From: Rubrivivax sp.
GTDB taxonomy: Bacteria; Pseudomonadota; Gammaproteobacteria; Burkholderiales; Burkholderiaceae_C
DNA: 64,000 nt
Assembly (NCBI GenBank): GCA_019635285.1
Contig: JAHBZS010000015.1
Coordinates: 1-64,000 of the forward strand
Reading direction: 5' to 3'
Below the pieces are notes generated by a model. The model did not search any database. It was not told the DNA's origin and saw nothing but the letters and a program-made list of their open reading frames with translations. Positions 32,749 to 45,426 of the stretch are shown here, in pieces. Positions within the stretch are counted from its first letter, which is position 1, and each line of letters starts with the position of its first letter. Position numbers and translations under genes: made by a program.

Positions 32749-33845
32749 GCGGCGAGCACGCGCCGCGTGCGGCGCCTGAAGTGCAAGACCGCGGCATGGT
32801 CGCGCCACCACAGCAGTGCCATGGCCACCAGGAACACCCCGCCGTGCAACGCGATGAGGGCCGTGGCCATGCGCAGGCGGCCGTTGGCCACCCAGGACTG
32901 GGTGACGTTGATCGAGTTGAAGTAGGTCAGCGACCCGAGCAGCGCGAACACCAGGTTCAGGCTGCTGGGCCGGCGCGTGTTGACGTGCGACAAGCCGATG
33001 GCCAGCAGCGACAGGTTCAGCGCCGCGAACATCAGGCCGAAGCGCCACACCAGTTCAGCCTGGTTGCGCTGCGTCGGCGCGCGCACCAGGTCGATGGTGT
33101 CCATGGTCTTCGGCGGCGCCTCCTGCACGCGGCGCAGCGCGTGGATGTCGATCAGCGCCCTGTAGGTTTCGAAGCCGGCCAGCGTGGTTTCCCCACTGGC
33201 CGTGTTGACATCGCTGCGCTGGCCCGATTCGAGCACCAGGAAGCGGTCGTCGCCTTCCACGTCGATGCGCCCGCTGTGGGCGGAGACCACGGACTCGATG
33301 TTGTCCTTGTTGGACAGCGCGAAGATGTTGTTGACGCTGACGTCGTCGCGCAGGTCGCGCTCGACGAAGAACACCCGCCGGCCGTCGGCCGAGCTGCGGA
33401 AGACGCCGGGGGTGATGCGCGCCAGGTCCGAGCGCTGCGCGTAGCGGTCGCGCAGCTCGCTGCTGTTGCGGTTGACCCAGGGCCAGGCGAAGGCCATCAG
33501 CAGGCACACCACCAGCAGCACCGGCCAGATGGTGCGCAGCACCGGGCGCACGAAGCGCGCCAGGTCCATGCCGCTGGCGAACCAGATGGCCATCTCGCTG
33601 TCGCGGTACATGCGGCCGAGCGTGACGACGATGGCCACGAACACCGACAGGTTGAGGATCATCGCCAGCTGCCCCAGCGTGGTGTAGCCCAGCACCAGCA
33701 CGACGTCCTTGGGCTCGACCACGTCGCTGGCGGCCAGCGACAAGGTGCGCACCAGCAGCATGGTGATGACGATGGTCAACAGCACCACCAGCGTCGCGCC
33801 GAAGGTGCGGGCCAGCTCACGTCTCAGCGAGCTATCGAATAACAT
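32745..33845 (-). CDS. lptF: LPS export ABC transporter permease LptF
   Basis: A 366-residue permease, the partner of LptG. It starts MLFDSSLRRELARTFGATLV and shows the same six-helix topology with a large periplasmic domain (about 130-260). Start ATG 33845 gives the usual length. Only 27 bp separate it from the divergent pepA start, so the two promoters must lie within each other's coding ends. Essential LPS transport function is established for the family. Confidence 0.95.
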   Translation of the reverse strand: MLFDSSLRRELARTFGATLVVLLTIVITMLLVRTLSLAASDVVEPKDVVLVLGYTTLGQLAMILNLSVFVAIVVTLGRMYRDSEMAIWFASGMDLARFVRPVLRTIWPVLLVVCLLMAFAWPWVNRNSSELRDRYAQRSDLARITPGVFRSSADGRRVFFVERDLRDDVSVNNIFALSNKDNIESVVSAHSGRIDVEGDDRFLVLESGQRSDVNTASGETTLAGFETYRALIDIHALRRVQEAPPKTMDTIDLVRAPTQRNQAELVWRFGLMFAALNLSLLAIGLSHVNTRRPSSLNLVFALLGSLTYFNSINVTQSWVANGRLRMATALIALHGGVFLVAMALLWWRDHAAVLHFRRRTRRVLAA

Positions 33846-33872
33846 GGGCCGCTTTGCATTCGGGACCGGATT

Positions 33873-35333
33873 ATGGACTTCAAGATACAGGTCGCCGAGC
33901 CGAAGGACTTGCGCCATGCGGCGGTGGACGCGCTGCTGCTGGTGGTCGGCGAGGGCACGGCGCCGCAGTCGCTGGGCAAGGGGCTCGGCACGGCGCTCGA
34001 ACAGGCGTTGAAGCACGGCGACCTGGCCTACAAGGGCGGGCGCACGCTGTACCTGCAGGATGTGTCGGGCGTCAAGGCGCCGCGCGTGGTCTTCGTGGCC
34101 GCCGCCTCGTCGACGGCCAAGGCCTTCCGGTCGGCCGTGGGCGCGGGTCTGGCCCTGCTCAAGGGCGGCGGTGCGCGCCAGTTGCTGGTGGCGTCGCTGC
34201 TGCCGCAGCCGCTGGACGAGAGCCATGCGCAGGCGCTGCCGGCGGCCGTCGGCGATGCGCTGTATGTCTATCGCCATACCAAGCCCTCGGCGCCGGCGGC
34301 GTCCAAGCTGCAGCGCGTGAGCCTGGCCTGCGGCGCATCCGACGCCGCCGCGTTGCGCGCCGGTCTGGAGCGCGGCGAGGCCATGGCCGCGGGCGTGGCG
34401 CTGGCGCGCGAATGTGCCAACCGGCCGGGCAACCACTGCACGCCGTCCTTCCTGGCCGACGAGGCACGCCGCCTGGGCAAGGGGCACGACCTGGAGGTGC
34501 AGGTGCTCGGCCGCAAGGAGGTCGAAAAGCTGGGCATGGGTTGCCTGCTGGCCGTGGCGCAGGGCTCCGAGCAGCCGCTGAAGTTCATCGTGCTGCAGTA
34601 CCACGGCGCGCCCAAGTCGAGCGCGCCGCTGGTGCTGGTGGGCAAGGGCATCACCTTCGATACCGGCGGCATCTCCATCAAGCCGGCCGCCGAGATGGAC
34701 GAGATGAAGTTCGACATGGGCGGCGCGGCCAGCGTGCTGGGCACCTTCCGCGCGGTGGCGCAGTTGAAGCCCAAGCTCAACCTGGTCGGCCTGATCCCGG
34801 CCTGCGAGAACATGCCCGGCGGCCGGGCCGTGAAGCCGGGCGACGTGGTCACCAGCCTGTCCGGCCAGACGGTGGAGATCCTGAACACCGACGCCGAGGG
34901 CCGGCTCATCCTGTGCGACGCACTGACCTATGCCGAGCGCTTCAAGCCGGCGGCGGTGGTCGACATCGCCACGCTCACCGGGGCCTGCGTCATCGCGCTG
35001 GGACACCACCGCAGTGGCCTGTTCAGCCCGGACGATGCGCTGGCCGCTGAATTGCAGCAGGCCGGCGAGGCCGCGCTCGACCCCTGCTGGCGCATGCCGC
35101 TGGACGAGGAATACGACGACGGCCTGAAGAGCAACTTCGCGGACATGGGCAATGTCGGCCCGCGGGCGGGTGGCGCCATCACCGCGGCGATGTTCCTGAA
35201 GCGCTACGCCGGCAAGTACCCCTGGGCGCACCTGGACATTGCCGGCACGGCCTGGAAGTCGGGCGCGGCCAAGGGCGCGACCGGGCGGCCGGTGCCCTTG
35301 CTCACGCAGTTCGTGCTGGGCCGCGCCCGCTAG
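33873..35333 (+). CDS. pepA: Leucyl aminopeptidase PepA
   Basis: A 486-residue cytosolic M17 aminopeptidase. The two-metal centre and catalytic Lys are in VGKGITFDTGG, and the family signature NTDAEGRL is intact. It removes N-terminal residues from peptides; in E. coli it also binds DNA in site-specific recombination. Divergent from lptF and followed 7 bp later by holC, the same neighbourhood as in E. coli. Confidence 0.96.
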   Translation: MDFKIQVAEPKDLRHAAVDALLLVVGEGTAPQSLGKGLGTALEQALKHGDLAYKGGRTLYLQDVSGVKAPRVVFVAAASSTAKAFRSAVGAGLALLKGGGARQLLVASLLPQPLDESHAQALPAAVGDALYVYRHTKPSAPAASKLQRVSLACGASDAAALRAGLERGEAMAAGVALARECANRPGNHCTPSFLADEARRLGKGHDLEVQVLGRKEVEKLGMGCLLAVAQGSEQPLKFIVLQYHGAPKSSAPLVLVGKGITFDTGGISIKPAAEMDEMKFDMGGAASVLGTFRAVAQLKPKLNLVGLIPACENMPGGRAVKPGDVVTSLSGQTVEILNTDAEGRLILCDALTYAERFKPAAVVDIATLTGACVIALGHHRSGLFSPDDALAAELQQAGEAALDPCWRMPLDEEYDDGLKSNFADMGNVGPRAGGAITAAMFLKRYAGKYPWAHLDIAGTAWKSGAAKGATGRPVPLLTQFVLGRAR

Positions 35334-35340
35334 AACGCCG

Positions 35341-35775
35341 GTGCCGCAGGTCGAGTTCCACAGCGGCGTCGAGCAGCCGCTTCACTTCGCCTGCCGGCTG
35401 CTGCGCAAGGCTTGGCGGCAGGGTGTCGCGGTGGCGGTGACGGCGCCGGCGCAGACGCTGCAGGCGCTGGACCGCGAGCTGTGGACCTTCGAGGCCCAGG
35501 AATTCGTGCCGCACCTGCGCGTGCGCCCCGGGCAGGCGGCCGACGCCGCGCTGCGTCGCACGCCGATCTGGCTGTGCGAGGCCGAGGTGCCGAACCCCGG
35601 GCCCGAGGTGCTGCTGAACCTGGGGGCCGAACCGGGCGACGCGCTGGAGCGCTACCAGCGCGTCATCGAAGTCGTGCCCGAGGATGCCGAGTTGCGCCAG
35701 CGCGCCCGGGCGCGCTGGCGTGCCTACGAGGCCCGCGGCTGGCCGATCAAGCACCACGCCAAGGCCGGCGGCTGA
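35341..35775 (+). CDS. holC: DNA polymerase III chi subunit HolC
   Basis: A 144-residue chi subunit with the family pattern: Q-VEFHSG at the start, a central CRLLRKAWRQG, and HLRVRPGQ and RTPIWLCEAE downstream. Chi links the clamp loader (through psi) to SSB. Start is GTG 35341, the first plausible codon after pepA, giving the normal family length. A C-rich hairpin follows its stop. Confidence 0.88.
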   Translation: MPQVEFHSGVEQPLHFACRLLRKAWRQGVAVAVTAPAQTLQALDRELWTFEAQEFVPHLRVRPGQAADAALRRTPIWLCEAEVPNPGPEVLLNLGAEPGDALERYQRVIEVVPEDAELRQRARARWRAYEARGWPIKHHAKAGG

Positions 35776-35792
35776 GCTGGCTATGCTCGCTT

Positions 35793-35807
35793 CCCCGGTA
35801 TCCGGGG
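35793..35807 (+). terminator. Hairpin after holC
   Basis: CCCCGG-TAT-CCGGGG forms a perfect 6-bp stem 17 bp after the holC stop. There is no following T run, so it is a weak terminator candidate or an RNA end-stabilising hairpin. Confidence 0.35.
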
Positions 35808-35862
35808 TGGCTTGTCAATCCCGTATCATGGTGGGTACATCTTTTTCAGAGGAACCTCGTTC

Positions 35863-37065
35863 ATGAGCAAGTTCACCCTGTCTGTGGTCGCTGCAGCGGC
35901 CATCCTGCTGGCGGCCTGCGGCAAGAAGGAAGAAGCGCCCGCGGCGGCGGCGCCCGCGCCGGCTGCGGCGCCTGCACCGGCACCGGCGGCTGAACTGGTC
36001 GTCAAGATCGGCCACGTCGGCCCGACCAGCGGCGCCATCGCGCACCTGGGCAAGGACAACGAAATGGGCGCGCGCATGGCCATCGAGGATCTGAACGCCA
36101 AGGGCGTGATGATCGGCGGCCAGAAGGCCAAGTTCGAACTGCTGGCCGAAGACGACGCCGCCGACCCGAAGCAGGGCACGGCCGTGGCGCAGAAGCTGGT
36201 CGACGCCAAGGTCAACGGCGTGATCGGCCACCTCAACTCCGGCACCACGATCCCCGCCTCGCAGATCTACAACACCGCCGGCATTCCGCAGATCTCGCCG
36301 TCGGCCACCAACCCGAAGTACACCCGCCAGGGCTTCAACACCGCCTTCCGCGTGGTGGCCGATGACGTGCACCTGGGCGGCACGCTGGGCAAGTACGCGG
36401 TCAACGACCTGAAGGGCAAGACCATCGCCGTCATCGACGACCGCACCGCCTACGGCCAGGGCGTCGCCGACGAATTCGAGAAGGCCGCCAAGGCCGCCGG
36501 CGGCTCGACGCTGGACCGCCAGTTCACCACCGACAAGGCCACCGACTTCACCGCGATCCTCACGCAGATCAAGTCGAAGAAGCCGGACATCGTCTTCTTC
36601 GGCGGCATGGACGCCGTGGCCGGCCCGATGATGCGCCAGATGAAACAACTGGGCATCAACGCCAAGTTCATGGGCGGCGACGGCATCTGCTCTAGCGAGC
36701 TGCCCAAGCTGGCCGCCGGCGCAATGGCCGATGGCCAGGTGGTGTGCGCCGAGGCGGGCGGTGTCGAAGGCGAACAGAAGGCCGGCATGGACCAGTTCCG
36801 TGACAAGTTCAAGGCCAAGTTCAACACCGACGTCCAGGTGTATGCGCCGTACGTGTACGACGCCGTGATGGTGATGGCCGCCGCGATGGAGAAGGCCGGT
36901 TCGGCCGATCCGGCCAAGTACCTGCCCGTGCTGGCCAAGACCGACGGCTACAAGGGCGTCACCGGCACCATCGCCTTCGACGAGAAGGGCGACATCAAGA
37001 ACGGCGCGCTGACCCTGTACACCTACAAGGACGGCAAGCGCGAGCAGATCGCCGTGGTGCGCTGA
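35863..37065 (+). CDS. Branched-chain amino acid ABC transporter substrate-binding lipoprotein
   Basis: A 400-residue periplasmic type I binding protein of the LivJ/LivK family, with a lipobox (ILLAACGK, Cys20) and an Ala/Pro-rich linker (25-45) that tethers it to the membrane. It then has KIGHVGPTSG and repeated Rossmann-like lobes. It should bind Leu/Ile/Val or a related amino acid. AGAGGAA lies about 10 bp before ATG. No permease or ATPase genes are adjacent. A good rho-independent terminator follows. Confidence 0.92.
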   Translation: MSKFTLSVVAAAAILLAACGKKEEAPAAAAPAPAAAPAPAPAAELVVKIGHVGPTSGAIAHLGKDNEMGARMAIEDLNAKGVMIGGQKAKFELLAEDDAADPKQGTAVAQKLVDAKVNGVIGHLNSGTTIPASQIYNTAGIPQISPSATNPKYTRQGFNTAFRVVADDVHLGGTLGKYAVNDLKGKTIAVIDDRTAYGQGVADEFEKAAKAAGGSTLDRQFTTDKATDFTAILTQIKSKKPDIVFFGGMDAVAGPMMRQMKQLGINAKFMGGDGICSSELPKLAAGAMADGQVVCAEAGGVEGEQKAGMDQFRDKFKAKFNTDVQVYAPYVYDAVMVMAAAMEKAGSADPAKYLPVLAKTDGYKGVTGTIAFDEKGDIKNGALTLYTYKDGKREQIAVVR

Positions 37066-37086
37066 GCCCCGCGCTCGACGCAAGAC

Positions 37087-37113
37087 AAAGGCGCCCGCAA
37101 GGGCGCCTTTTTT
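37087..37113 (+). terminator. Rho-independent terminator
   Basis: AAAGGCGCCC-GCAA-GGGCGCCTTTTTT: a 7-bp G/C stem plus A-T pairs, GNRA-type loop and six T residues, 22 bp after the binding-protein stop. The convergent malQ stop codon (37112-37114) lies in the T run. Confidence 0.93.
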
Positions 37114-38617
37114 ATTCCGGAGTCGGCAGCCGGCCGTAGAGGCGGCACAGCGCCGCCAGGCGCTGCGCATGCCAGTCGTGCACCTGACTCCACTGCATGC
37201 GCCAGCGCCACCAGCCCGCGCTCTGGCCGGGGAAGTTCATGCGGGCCTCGGTGGGCAGCGACAGCAGGTCCTGCATCGCATAGATCGCCGTATCGGCCAC
37301 CGACGCGCAGGCGCTGCGGATCAGCGCCCAGGCCATGTCCGCGCCGTCCACATCCAGATAGGCGCGTGCGAACTCGCGCTCGTGCTCGCGGGCCGTGGCC
37401 CACCAGCCGAGGGTGGTGTCGTTGTCGTGCGTGCCCGGATAGATCACCGTGTCGCGCTCATGGTGGTGCGGCAGGAAGCTGTTGCGGGCGTCGTCGCCGA
37501 AGGCGAACTGCAGGATGCGCATGCCGGGGAAGGCGAAGCGTCGGCGCAGCGCCTCCACGTCCGGCGTGATCACGCCCAGGTCCTCGGCGATCACCGGCAT
37601 CGGCCCCAGCGCCGCGGCGATGGCCTCGAACAGTGCCGCGCCCGGGCCGTCGCGCCAGCGGCCGTGGATGGCCGTGGGCTCGCTGGCCGGAATCTCCCAG
37701 TAGCCGGCAAAGCCGCGGAAGTGGTCGATGCGCACCACGTCCACCAGCTCGAAGACCTGGCGCAGGCGCTGCACCCACCAGGCGAAGCCATCGCGCGCAT
37801 GGGCCGGCCAGCGGTACAGCGGGTTGCCCCAGCGCTGGCCGGTGGCGCTGAAGAAATCCGGCGGCACGCCGGCCACCACGGTGGGCATGCCGTCGGTCCC
37901 CAGTTCGAACAGCGACTGATGCGCCCAGACCTCGGCGCTGTGGTGGCCGATGAAGATGGGCACGTCGCCGACGATCTTCACCCCGCGGCCGTTGGCATAG
38001 GCTCTGAGCTTCAGCCACTGGCGGAAGAAACTCCACTGGCAGAACTTCCAGAAGGCGATGCGGCCGGCATGACGCGCCGCCGCCTGGGCCAGCGCCCGCG
38101 GCTCGCGTTGCGCCAGTGGCTCGGGCCACGACGGCCAGATGCGGAAGTCGTGCGCCTCGCTCAGCGCCATGAACAGGCTGTAGTCGTCCAGCCAGCCGGC
38201 CTGCGCGGCGCAGAAGGCGTCGAAGTCGGTGCGGCTGGCGTGCGGCGCAGGCAAGGCCAGGAAGCGCTGTGCCGCCCAGTCCAGGCGCTGCATGCGGTAA
38301 GGCCGCACCAGCGCATAGTCGACGTGCAGTTCGCTCAGTCCGGCCACCGGCGCCAGTTCCTCGGCCGACAGCCAGCCCTGCTGGTGCAGCTCCTGCAAGT
38401 CGATGAGCAGCGGGTTGCCGGCAAAGGCGGAGTCGCTGGCATAGGGCGAGTCGCCGGCGCCGATCGGGTTCAGCGGCAGGATCTGCCACAGCGACTGCCC
38501 GGCCGAGACCAGCCAGTCGACGAAGTGGTAGGCCGCCGGCCCGCAGTCGCCGCTGCCGTGCGGCCCGGGCAGTGAAGTGGGGTGCAGCAGCACGCCGCTG
38601 ACGCGTGGGAAGTGCAT
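37112..38617 (-). CDS. malQ: 4-alpha-glucanotransferase MalQ
   Basis: A 501-residue GH77 amylomaltase. Start VSGVLLHPTSLPGPHGSGD and catalytic regions RIDHFRGF (nucleophile Asp), AEDLG (acid/base Glu) and GTHDNDT are intact. It transfers maltooligosaccharides released from glycogen. The ATG overlaps the glgX stop (TGATG), making it the last gene of the glgP-glgB-glgX-malQ operon. The stop codon is inside the terminator of the convergent gene. Confidence 0.95.
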   Translation of the reverse strand: MHFPRVSGVLLHPTSLPGPHGSGDCGPAAYHFVDWLVSAGQSLWQILPLNPIGAGDSPYASDSAFAGNPLLIDLQELHQQGWLSAEELAPVAGLSELHVDYALVRPYRMQRLDWAAQRFLALPAPHASRTDFDAFCAAQAGWLDDYSLFMALSEAHDFRIWPSWPEPLAQREPRALAQAAARHAGRIAFWKFCQWSFFRQWLKLRAYANGRGVKIVGDVPIFIGHHSAEVWAHQSLFELGTDGMPTVVAGVPPDFFSATGQRWGNPLYRWPAHARDGFAWWVQRLRQVFELVDVVRIDHFRGFAGYWEIPASEPTAIHGRWRDGPGAALFEAIAAALGPMPVIAEDLGVITPDVEALRRRFAFPGMRILQFAFGDDARNSFLPHHHERDTVIYPGTHDNDTTLGWWATAREHEREFARAYLDVDGADMAWALIRSACASVADTAIYAMQDLLSLPTEARMNFPGQSAGWWRWRMQWSQVHDWHAQRLAALCRLYGRLPTPE

Positions 38618-40683
38618 CAGGCCTCCAGACGCAGCAGGCACACGCAACGCGGCGCCAAGGGGTAGGTCGGCGCGTCGATCGAGGTGCCCGCCTGCGACGA
38701 CGAAGCGGCGCTGTCCAGCAGCCGTCGCCAGCGGCCCGCCGGCAGCCGGAAGTCGACACCCTGCGCGCCGGCGTTGACCAGCAGCAGCAGCGGCGCGCCG
38801 CCGTCCCCGGGCGGCCCCACCCGCAGGCCGAAGGCGCGCGCGGCGGGGTCGTGCCAGCGCTCGCCCTGCAGCGCCTCGCCGTCCGGCTGCAGCCAGCGCA
38901 GGCCGTCGTTGCCGCTTGGGTCGACGGCGTCGTCGTACCAGCGGTCGCCGAGCGGCTTGATCTGGCGGCGCAGGCGGATCAAGGCGGCGCAGAAGTCGAT
39001 CAGCCCGTCGTCGGCCTGCGACCAGTCGATCCAGGTGATGGGGTTGTCCTGACAGTAGGGGTTGTTGTTGCCCTGTTGCGTGTGGCCCAGTTCGTCGCCC
39101 GCTGCCAGCATGGGCGTGCCCTGCGCCAGCAGCAGCGTGGCCAGCAGCGCGCGCTGCAGTCGCGCGCGCAGGGCCTGCACGGCCGGGTCGCCGGTGGGGC
39201 CTTCGATGCCGCAGTTCCAGCTGAGGTTGTGGGCATGGCCGTCGCGGTTGTCCTCGCCGTTGGCCTGGTTGTGGCGCCGGTCGTAGCTGACCAGGTCGCG
39301 CAAGGTGAAGCCGTCGTGCGAGACCACGTAGTTCAGCGACGCGGCGGGCGCGCGCGCGGCCGGCCGGAACAGCTCGGACGAGGCACACCAGCGGCGCGCG
39401 AATTCGGCCCGCGTGCCATCGCCCCGCAGCCACCAGGCGCGTGCGGTGTCGCGGAAGCGGTCGTTCCATTCCACCCAGCCGGGCGGGAACTGCCCCAGTT
39501 GGTAGCCGCCGGGGCCGATGTCCCAGGGCTCGGCGATCAGCTTGACGCCGGCCAGCAGCGGGTCCTGCGCGATGCAGGCGAAGAAGGCGGCGTGGCGATC
39601 GAAGCCCTGCGCGTCGCGCCCGAGCACGGTCGCCAGGTCGAAGCGGAAGCCGTCGACGTGCATCTCCTGCACCCAGTAGCGCAGGCTGTCCATGACCATC
39701 TGCAGCACGCGCGGCTGGCTCAGATTGAGCGTGTTGCCGCAGCCGCTGTGGTTGTCGTAGTGGCGCGCGTCGCCGGGGCGCAGCAGGTAGTAGCTGGCGT
39801 TGTCCAGCCCGCGCCAGCTGAGGGTGGGGCCGAACTCGTCGGTCTCCGCGGTGTGGTTGTAGACCACGTCCAGGATGACCTCGATGCCCGCGGCATGCAG
39901 GCGCCGCACCATCTGCCGGAACTCGTCGCGCACCGCCTGGCCGCCGGCGCGCAGCGCGGCTTCGCTCGCATAGCGTGCCTCGGGGCAGAAGAAGGCCAGC
40001 GTGTTGTAGCCCCAGTAGTTGCGCAAGCCCATGCGCACCAGCCGCTGCTCGTCGATGTACTGCTGCACCGGCAGCAGGCTCACCGCGGTGACGCCCAGGC
40101 GCTGCAGGTGGGCGATGGCCGCATCCGACGCCAGGCCGGCGTATGTGCCGCGCTGCGCCTCGGGCACGCCGGGGTGCTGCTGGCTGAAGCCGCGCACGTG
40201 CATTTCGTAGAGCACGCTGTCGCCCCACGGCGTGCGCGGCGCTGCGTCGTCGCCCCAGTCGAAGGTGTCGCGCACCACGCGTGCCTTGAGTGCCGTGGCG
40301 CCGTTGTCCTGCCGGTCCATCTGTCCGTCGGCCGTGTCGCCGCGGTGAGCCGCGTCCCAACGGAAGCTGCCGACCGTCTCGCGCGCATAGGGGTCGAGCA
40401 GCAGCTTGTGCGGGTTGAAGCGCTGTCCCATCGACGGCGCCCAGGGCCCCTGCGCGCGCAGGCCGTACACCAGCCCGGGGCCGGCGCCGGCCAGGTGGGC
40501 ATGCCAGAGGTCGCCGCTGCGCACCAGCGGCGCGCGCTGGACTTCCGCTTCGCCGCGCGGGTCGTACAGGCACAGCTCGACGGCGGTGGCGTGCGCGGAG
40601 AACACGGCGAAGTTGACGCCCAGGGCGTCCACCGTCGCGCCCAGCGGCCACGGCCGGCCGGCCGACGGCGTCAGGGCTTGCAC
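38617..40683 (-). CDS. glgX: Glycogen debranching enzyme GlgX
   Basis: A 688-residue GH13 isoamylase-type debranching enzyme with an N-terminal beta domain ([18 protein letters not shown]) and catalytic regions [15 protein letters not shown] (nucleophile), AEPWD and SHDGFT. It cleaves alpha-1,6 branches of phosphorylase-limit dextrin. No good ATG exists; GTG 40683 places the start at [15 protein letters not shown], matching the family, and overlaps the glgB end by 13 bp. Confidence 0.94.
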   Translation of the reverse strand: MQALTPSAGRPWPLGATVDALGVNFAVFSAHATAVELCLYDPRGEAEVQRAPLVRSGDLWHAHLAGAGPGLVYGLRAQGPWAPSMGQRFNPHKLLLDPYARETVGSFRWDAAHRGDTADGQMDRQDNGATALKARVVRDTFDWGDDAAPRTPWGDSVLYEMHVRGFSQQHPGVPEAQRGTYAGLASDAAIAHLQRLGVTAVSLLPVQQYIDEQRLVRMGLRNYWGYNTLAFFCPEARYASEAALRAGGQAVRDEFRQMVRRLHAAGIEVILDVVYNHTAETDEFGPTLSWRGLDNASYYLLRPGDARHYDNHSGCGNTLNLSQPRVLQMVMDSLRYWVQEMHVDGFRFDLATVLGRDAQGFDRHAAFFACIAQDPLLAGVKLIAEPWDIGPGGYQLGQFPPGWVEWNDRFRDTARAWWLRGDGTRAEFARRWCASSELFRPAARAPAASLNYVVSHDGFTLRDLVSYDRRHNQANGEDNRDGHAHNLSWNCGIEGPTGDPAVQALRARLQRALLATLLLAQGTPMLAAGDELGHTQQGNNNPYCQDNPITWIDWSQADDGLIDFCAALIRLRRQIKPLGDRWYDDAVDPSGNDGLRWLQPDGEALQGERWHDPAARAFGLRVGPPGDGGAPLLLLVNAGAQGVDFRLPAGRWRRLLDSAASSSQAGTSIDAPTYPLAPRCVCLLRLEA

Positions 40684-42845
40684 TCGAACATCACCGTGGC
40701 CAGCGGCGGCAGGTCGATGAGGATCGAGTCGCCGCGGCCGTCGTGTCCGATCGGCTGCGATTCCGCCATGCCGAAGGGCGTGCCGACGTTGCTGCCGCCG
40801 TACCAGGCCGAGTCGGTGTTCAGCACCTCCTGCCAGCGCCCGGCGCGCGGCACGCCGACGCGCCAGCCGCGGCGCACCACCGGCGTGAAGTTGCACACCA
40901 CCAGCACCAGCGAGCGCCCGTCGAGGCTGCGGCGCACGAAGCTCAGCACACTGTGCGCGGCGTCGCTGTGCGAGATCCATTCGAAACCCTGGGGCACGAA
41001 GTCGCCTTGGTGCAGCGCCGCGAGCTCGCGGTGCAGCCGGTTCAGGTCGCGCACCAGCGACTGCACGCCGGCATGCAGCGGGTCGGCCGTCAGGTGCCAG
41101 TCCAGGCTCTGGTCGTGATTCCACTCGCGCTCCTGCGCGAACTCGTTGCCCATGAACAGCAGCTTCTTGCCCGGGTGGCCGAACATGAAGCCGTAGTAGG
41201 CGCGCAGGTTGGCGAACTTCTGACAGCGGTCGCCGGGCATCTTCTGCAGCATCGAGCCCTTGCCGTGAACCACCTCGTCGTGCGACAGCGGCAGCACGAA
41301 GTTCTCGCTGAAGGCGTACATCAGGCCGAAGCTCATCTCGCCGTGATGGTGCTTGCGGTGCGCCGGGTCGCGGGACATGTACTTCAGCGTGTCGTGCATC
41401 CAGCCCATGTTCCATTTGTAGTGGAAGCCCAGTCCGCCGGCATAGGTGGGGCGCGACACGCCCGGGAAGGCGGTCGATTCCTCGGCCAGCGTCACCGCCT
41501 GAGCACGTTGCGTGCCCACCACCTCGTTGACGCGCTTCAGGAAGGCGATGGCCTCCAGGTTCTCGCGGCCGCCGTACTGGTTGGGCACCCACTCGCCGGG
41601 CTTGCGGCTGTAGTCGCGGTAGAGCATCGAGGCCACCGCGTCGATGCGCAGGCCGTCGGCGCCGTAGCGCTCCAGCCAGTACAGCGCGCTGCCGACCAGG
41701 AAGTTCTGCACCTCGGTGCGGCCGAAGTTGTAGATCAGCGTGTTCCAGTCCTGGTGGAAGCCTTCGCGCGGGTCGGCGTATTCGTAGAGCGCGCTGCCGT
41801 CGAACTGCGCCAGGCCGTGCGCGTCGGTGGGGAAGTGCGCCGGCACCCAGTCCAGCAGCACGCCGATGCCGGCGGCATGCGCGCGCTCGATCAGCCGTGC
41901 CAGGCCGGCCGGCTCGCCGAAGCGCGCGGTGGGCGCGTACAGCCCCAGCGTCTGGTAGCCCCAGGAGCCGTCGAAGGGGTGTTCGGTGATGGGCAGCAGC
42001 TCCAGGTGCGTGAAGCCCATGTGCGCCGCATAGCCCACCAGCTGGTCGGCCAGCTCGTCCCAGGTCAGCCAGCGGTTGCCGTCCTCCACGTGGCGCCGCC
42101 ATGAGCCCAGGTGCACCTCGTAGATGCTCATCGGCGCGTCCAGCGCGTTGGCGCGCTGGCGTGCGGCTGAGAATGGCTGCACCGGCGGCAGCGGCGCCAC
42201 CACGCTGGCCGTGGCCGGGCGCAGCTCGGCCCGGCGCGCGTAGGGGTCCACCTTCTGCGGCAGCAGTTGGCCGTCCTGCGACAGCAGCTCGAACTTGTAG
42301 CAGGCCCCTTCGCCCACGCCGGGCAGGAAGATCTCCCAGATGCCGCACTCGCGGCGCAGCCGCATCGGGTGGCGCCGGCCGTCCCAGCCGTTGAAGTCGC
42401 CGACCACGCTGACGCGTGCGGCATTCGGCGCCCATACCGCAAAGCTGCAGCCGGCCACGCCTTCGTGCGTGCGCGGCATCGCGCCCAGGGTCTCGAAGGG
42501 CCGCAGGTGCGAGCCTTCGCTCAGCAGCCAAGCGTCGAGCTCACCCAGCACCGGGCCGAAGCGGTAGGGGTCGTCGAGCGTCGCCGCGTCGCCGCCCGGC
42601 CAGCGCACCTGCAACCGGTAGGGCTGGCTGCGGTGCAGGGTGCCTTCGAACAGCCCTGCCGCATCGCGCTGGCGCAGCGACGCCAGCAGGCGGCCATCGG
42701 CGGCGACGGCGTCCACCTCGGCGGCGCCGGGCAGGAAGGCCGCCAGCTGCACGCTGCCGCCGGGCTGCGCATGCGGCCCCAGCACGCTGAAGGGGTCGGC
42801 ATGCCGGCCCTGGCACACCTGTCGCACGTCGTGGTCGGACAGCAT
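40671..42845 (-). CDS. glgB: 1,4-alpha-glucan branching enzyme GlgB
   Basis: A 724-residue GH13 branching enzyme: two N-terminal beta-sandwich regions, then the catalytic barrel with DGLRIDAV (nucleophile Asp), LAEESTAFP (Glu) and [13 protein letters not shown], and a C-terminal beta domain. It introduces alpha-1,6 branches into glycogen. Length matches the E. coli form (728). It starts three bases after the glgP stop. Confidence 0.96.
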   Translation of the reverse strand: MLSDHDVRQVCQGRHADPFSVLGPHAQPGGSVQLAAFLPGAAEVDAVAADGRLLASLRQRDAAGLFEGTLHRSQPYRLQVRWPGGDAATLDDPYRFGPVLGELDAWLLSEGSHLRPFETLGAMPRTHEGVAGCSFAVWAPNAARVSVVGDFNGWDGRRHPMRLRRECGIWEIFLPGVGEGACYKFELLSQDGQLLPQKVDPYARRAELRPATASVVAPLPPVQPFSAARQRANALDAPMSIYEVHLGSWRRHVEDGNRWLTWDELADQLVGYAAHMGFTHLELLPITEHPFDGSWGYQTLGLYAPTARFGEPAGLARLIERAHAAGIGVLLDWVPAHFPTDAHGLAQFDGSALYEYADPREGFHQDWNTLIYNFGRTEVQNFLVGSALYWLERYGADGLRIDAVASMLYRDYSRKPGEWVPNQYGGRENLEAIAFLKRVNEVVGTQRAQAVTLAEESTAFPGVSRPTYAGGLGFHYKWNMGWMHDTLKYMSRDPAHRKHHHGEMSFGLMYAFSENFVLPLSHDEVVHGKGSMLQKMPGDRCQKFANLRAYYGFMFGHPGKKLLFMGNEFAQEREWNHDQSLDWHLTADPLHAGVQSLVRDLNRLHRELAALHQGDFVPQGFEWISHSDAAHSVLSFVRRSLDGRSLVLVVCNFTPVVRRGWRVGVPRAGRWQEVLNTDSAWYGGSNVGTPFGMAESQPIGHDGRGDSILIDLPPLATVMFECKP

Positions 42846-42848
42846 CGC

Positions 42849-45272
<2,424 letters not shown>

Positions 45273-45300
45273 TGCTTTTGTACCGCGGCGTGTTCTTGCG

Positions 45301-45322
45301 CGCACTGGCGCACCGGAGTGCG
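45301..45322. promoter_or_regulatory. Dyad in glgP/glgC divergent promoter region
   Basis: CGCACT-N10-AGTGCG is a perfect interrupted dyad in the 154-bp gap between divergent glgP and glgC. Size and position fit a regulator site, but no regulator can be named. Confidence 0.35.
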
Positions 45323-45426
45323 AGTATCGCGCCTGCCGGCAGCGCACGACGCGCAACGGCATGCGGGACAATAGCTCCGCCGTGGAGCACGCCGCGGCAA
45401 ACATCAGGGAAGCAGGGAGACGGCCG

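Noticed and set aside
30337-32925. An 862-codon plus-strand open frame opposite cysB, cbiX and lptG
   Set aside because: It is antisense to three well-recognised genes; the translation is Gln/His/Arg/Ala-rich low complexity, as expected from high-GC codon shadows.
40684-42531. A 1304-codon frame suggesting a longer GlgX (38617-42531)
   Set aside because: Only 38617-40683 encodes GlgX; the upstream part overlaps glgB in another frame and has no family similarity.
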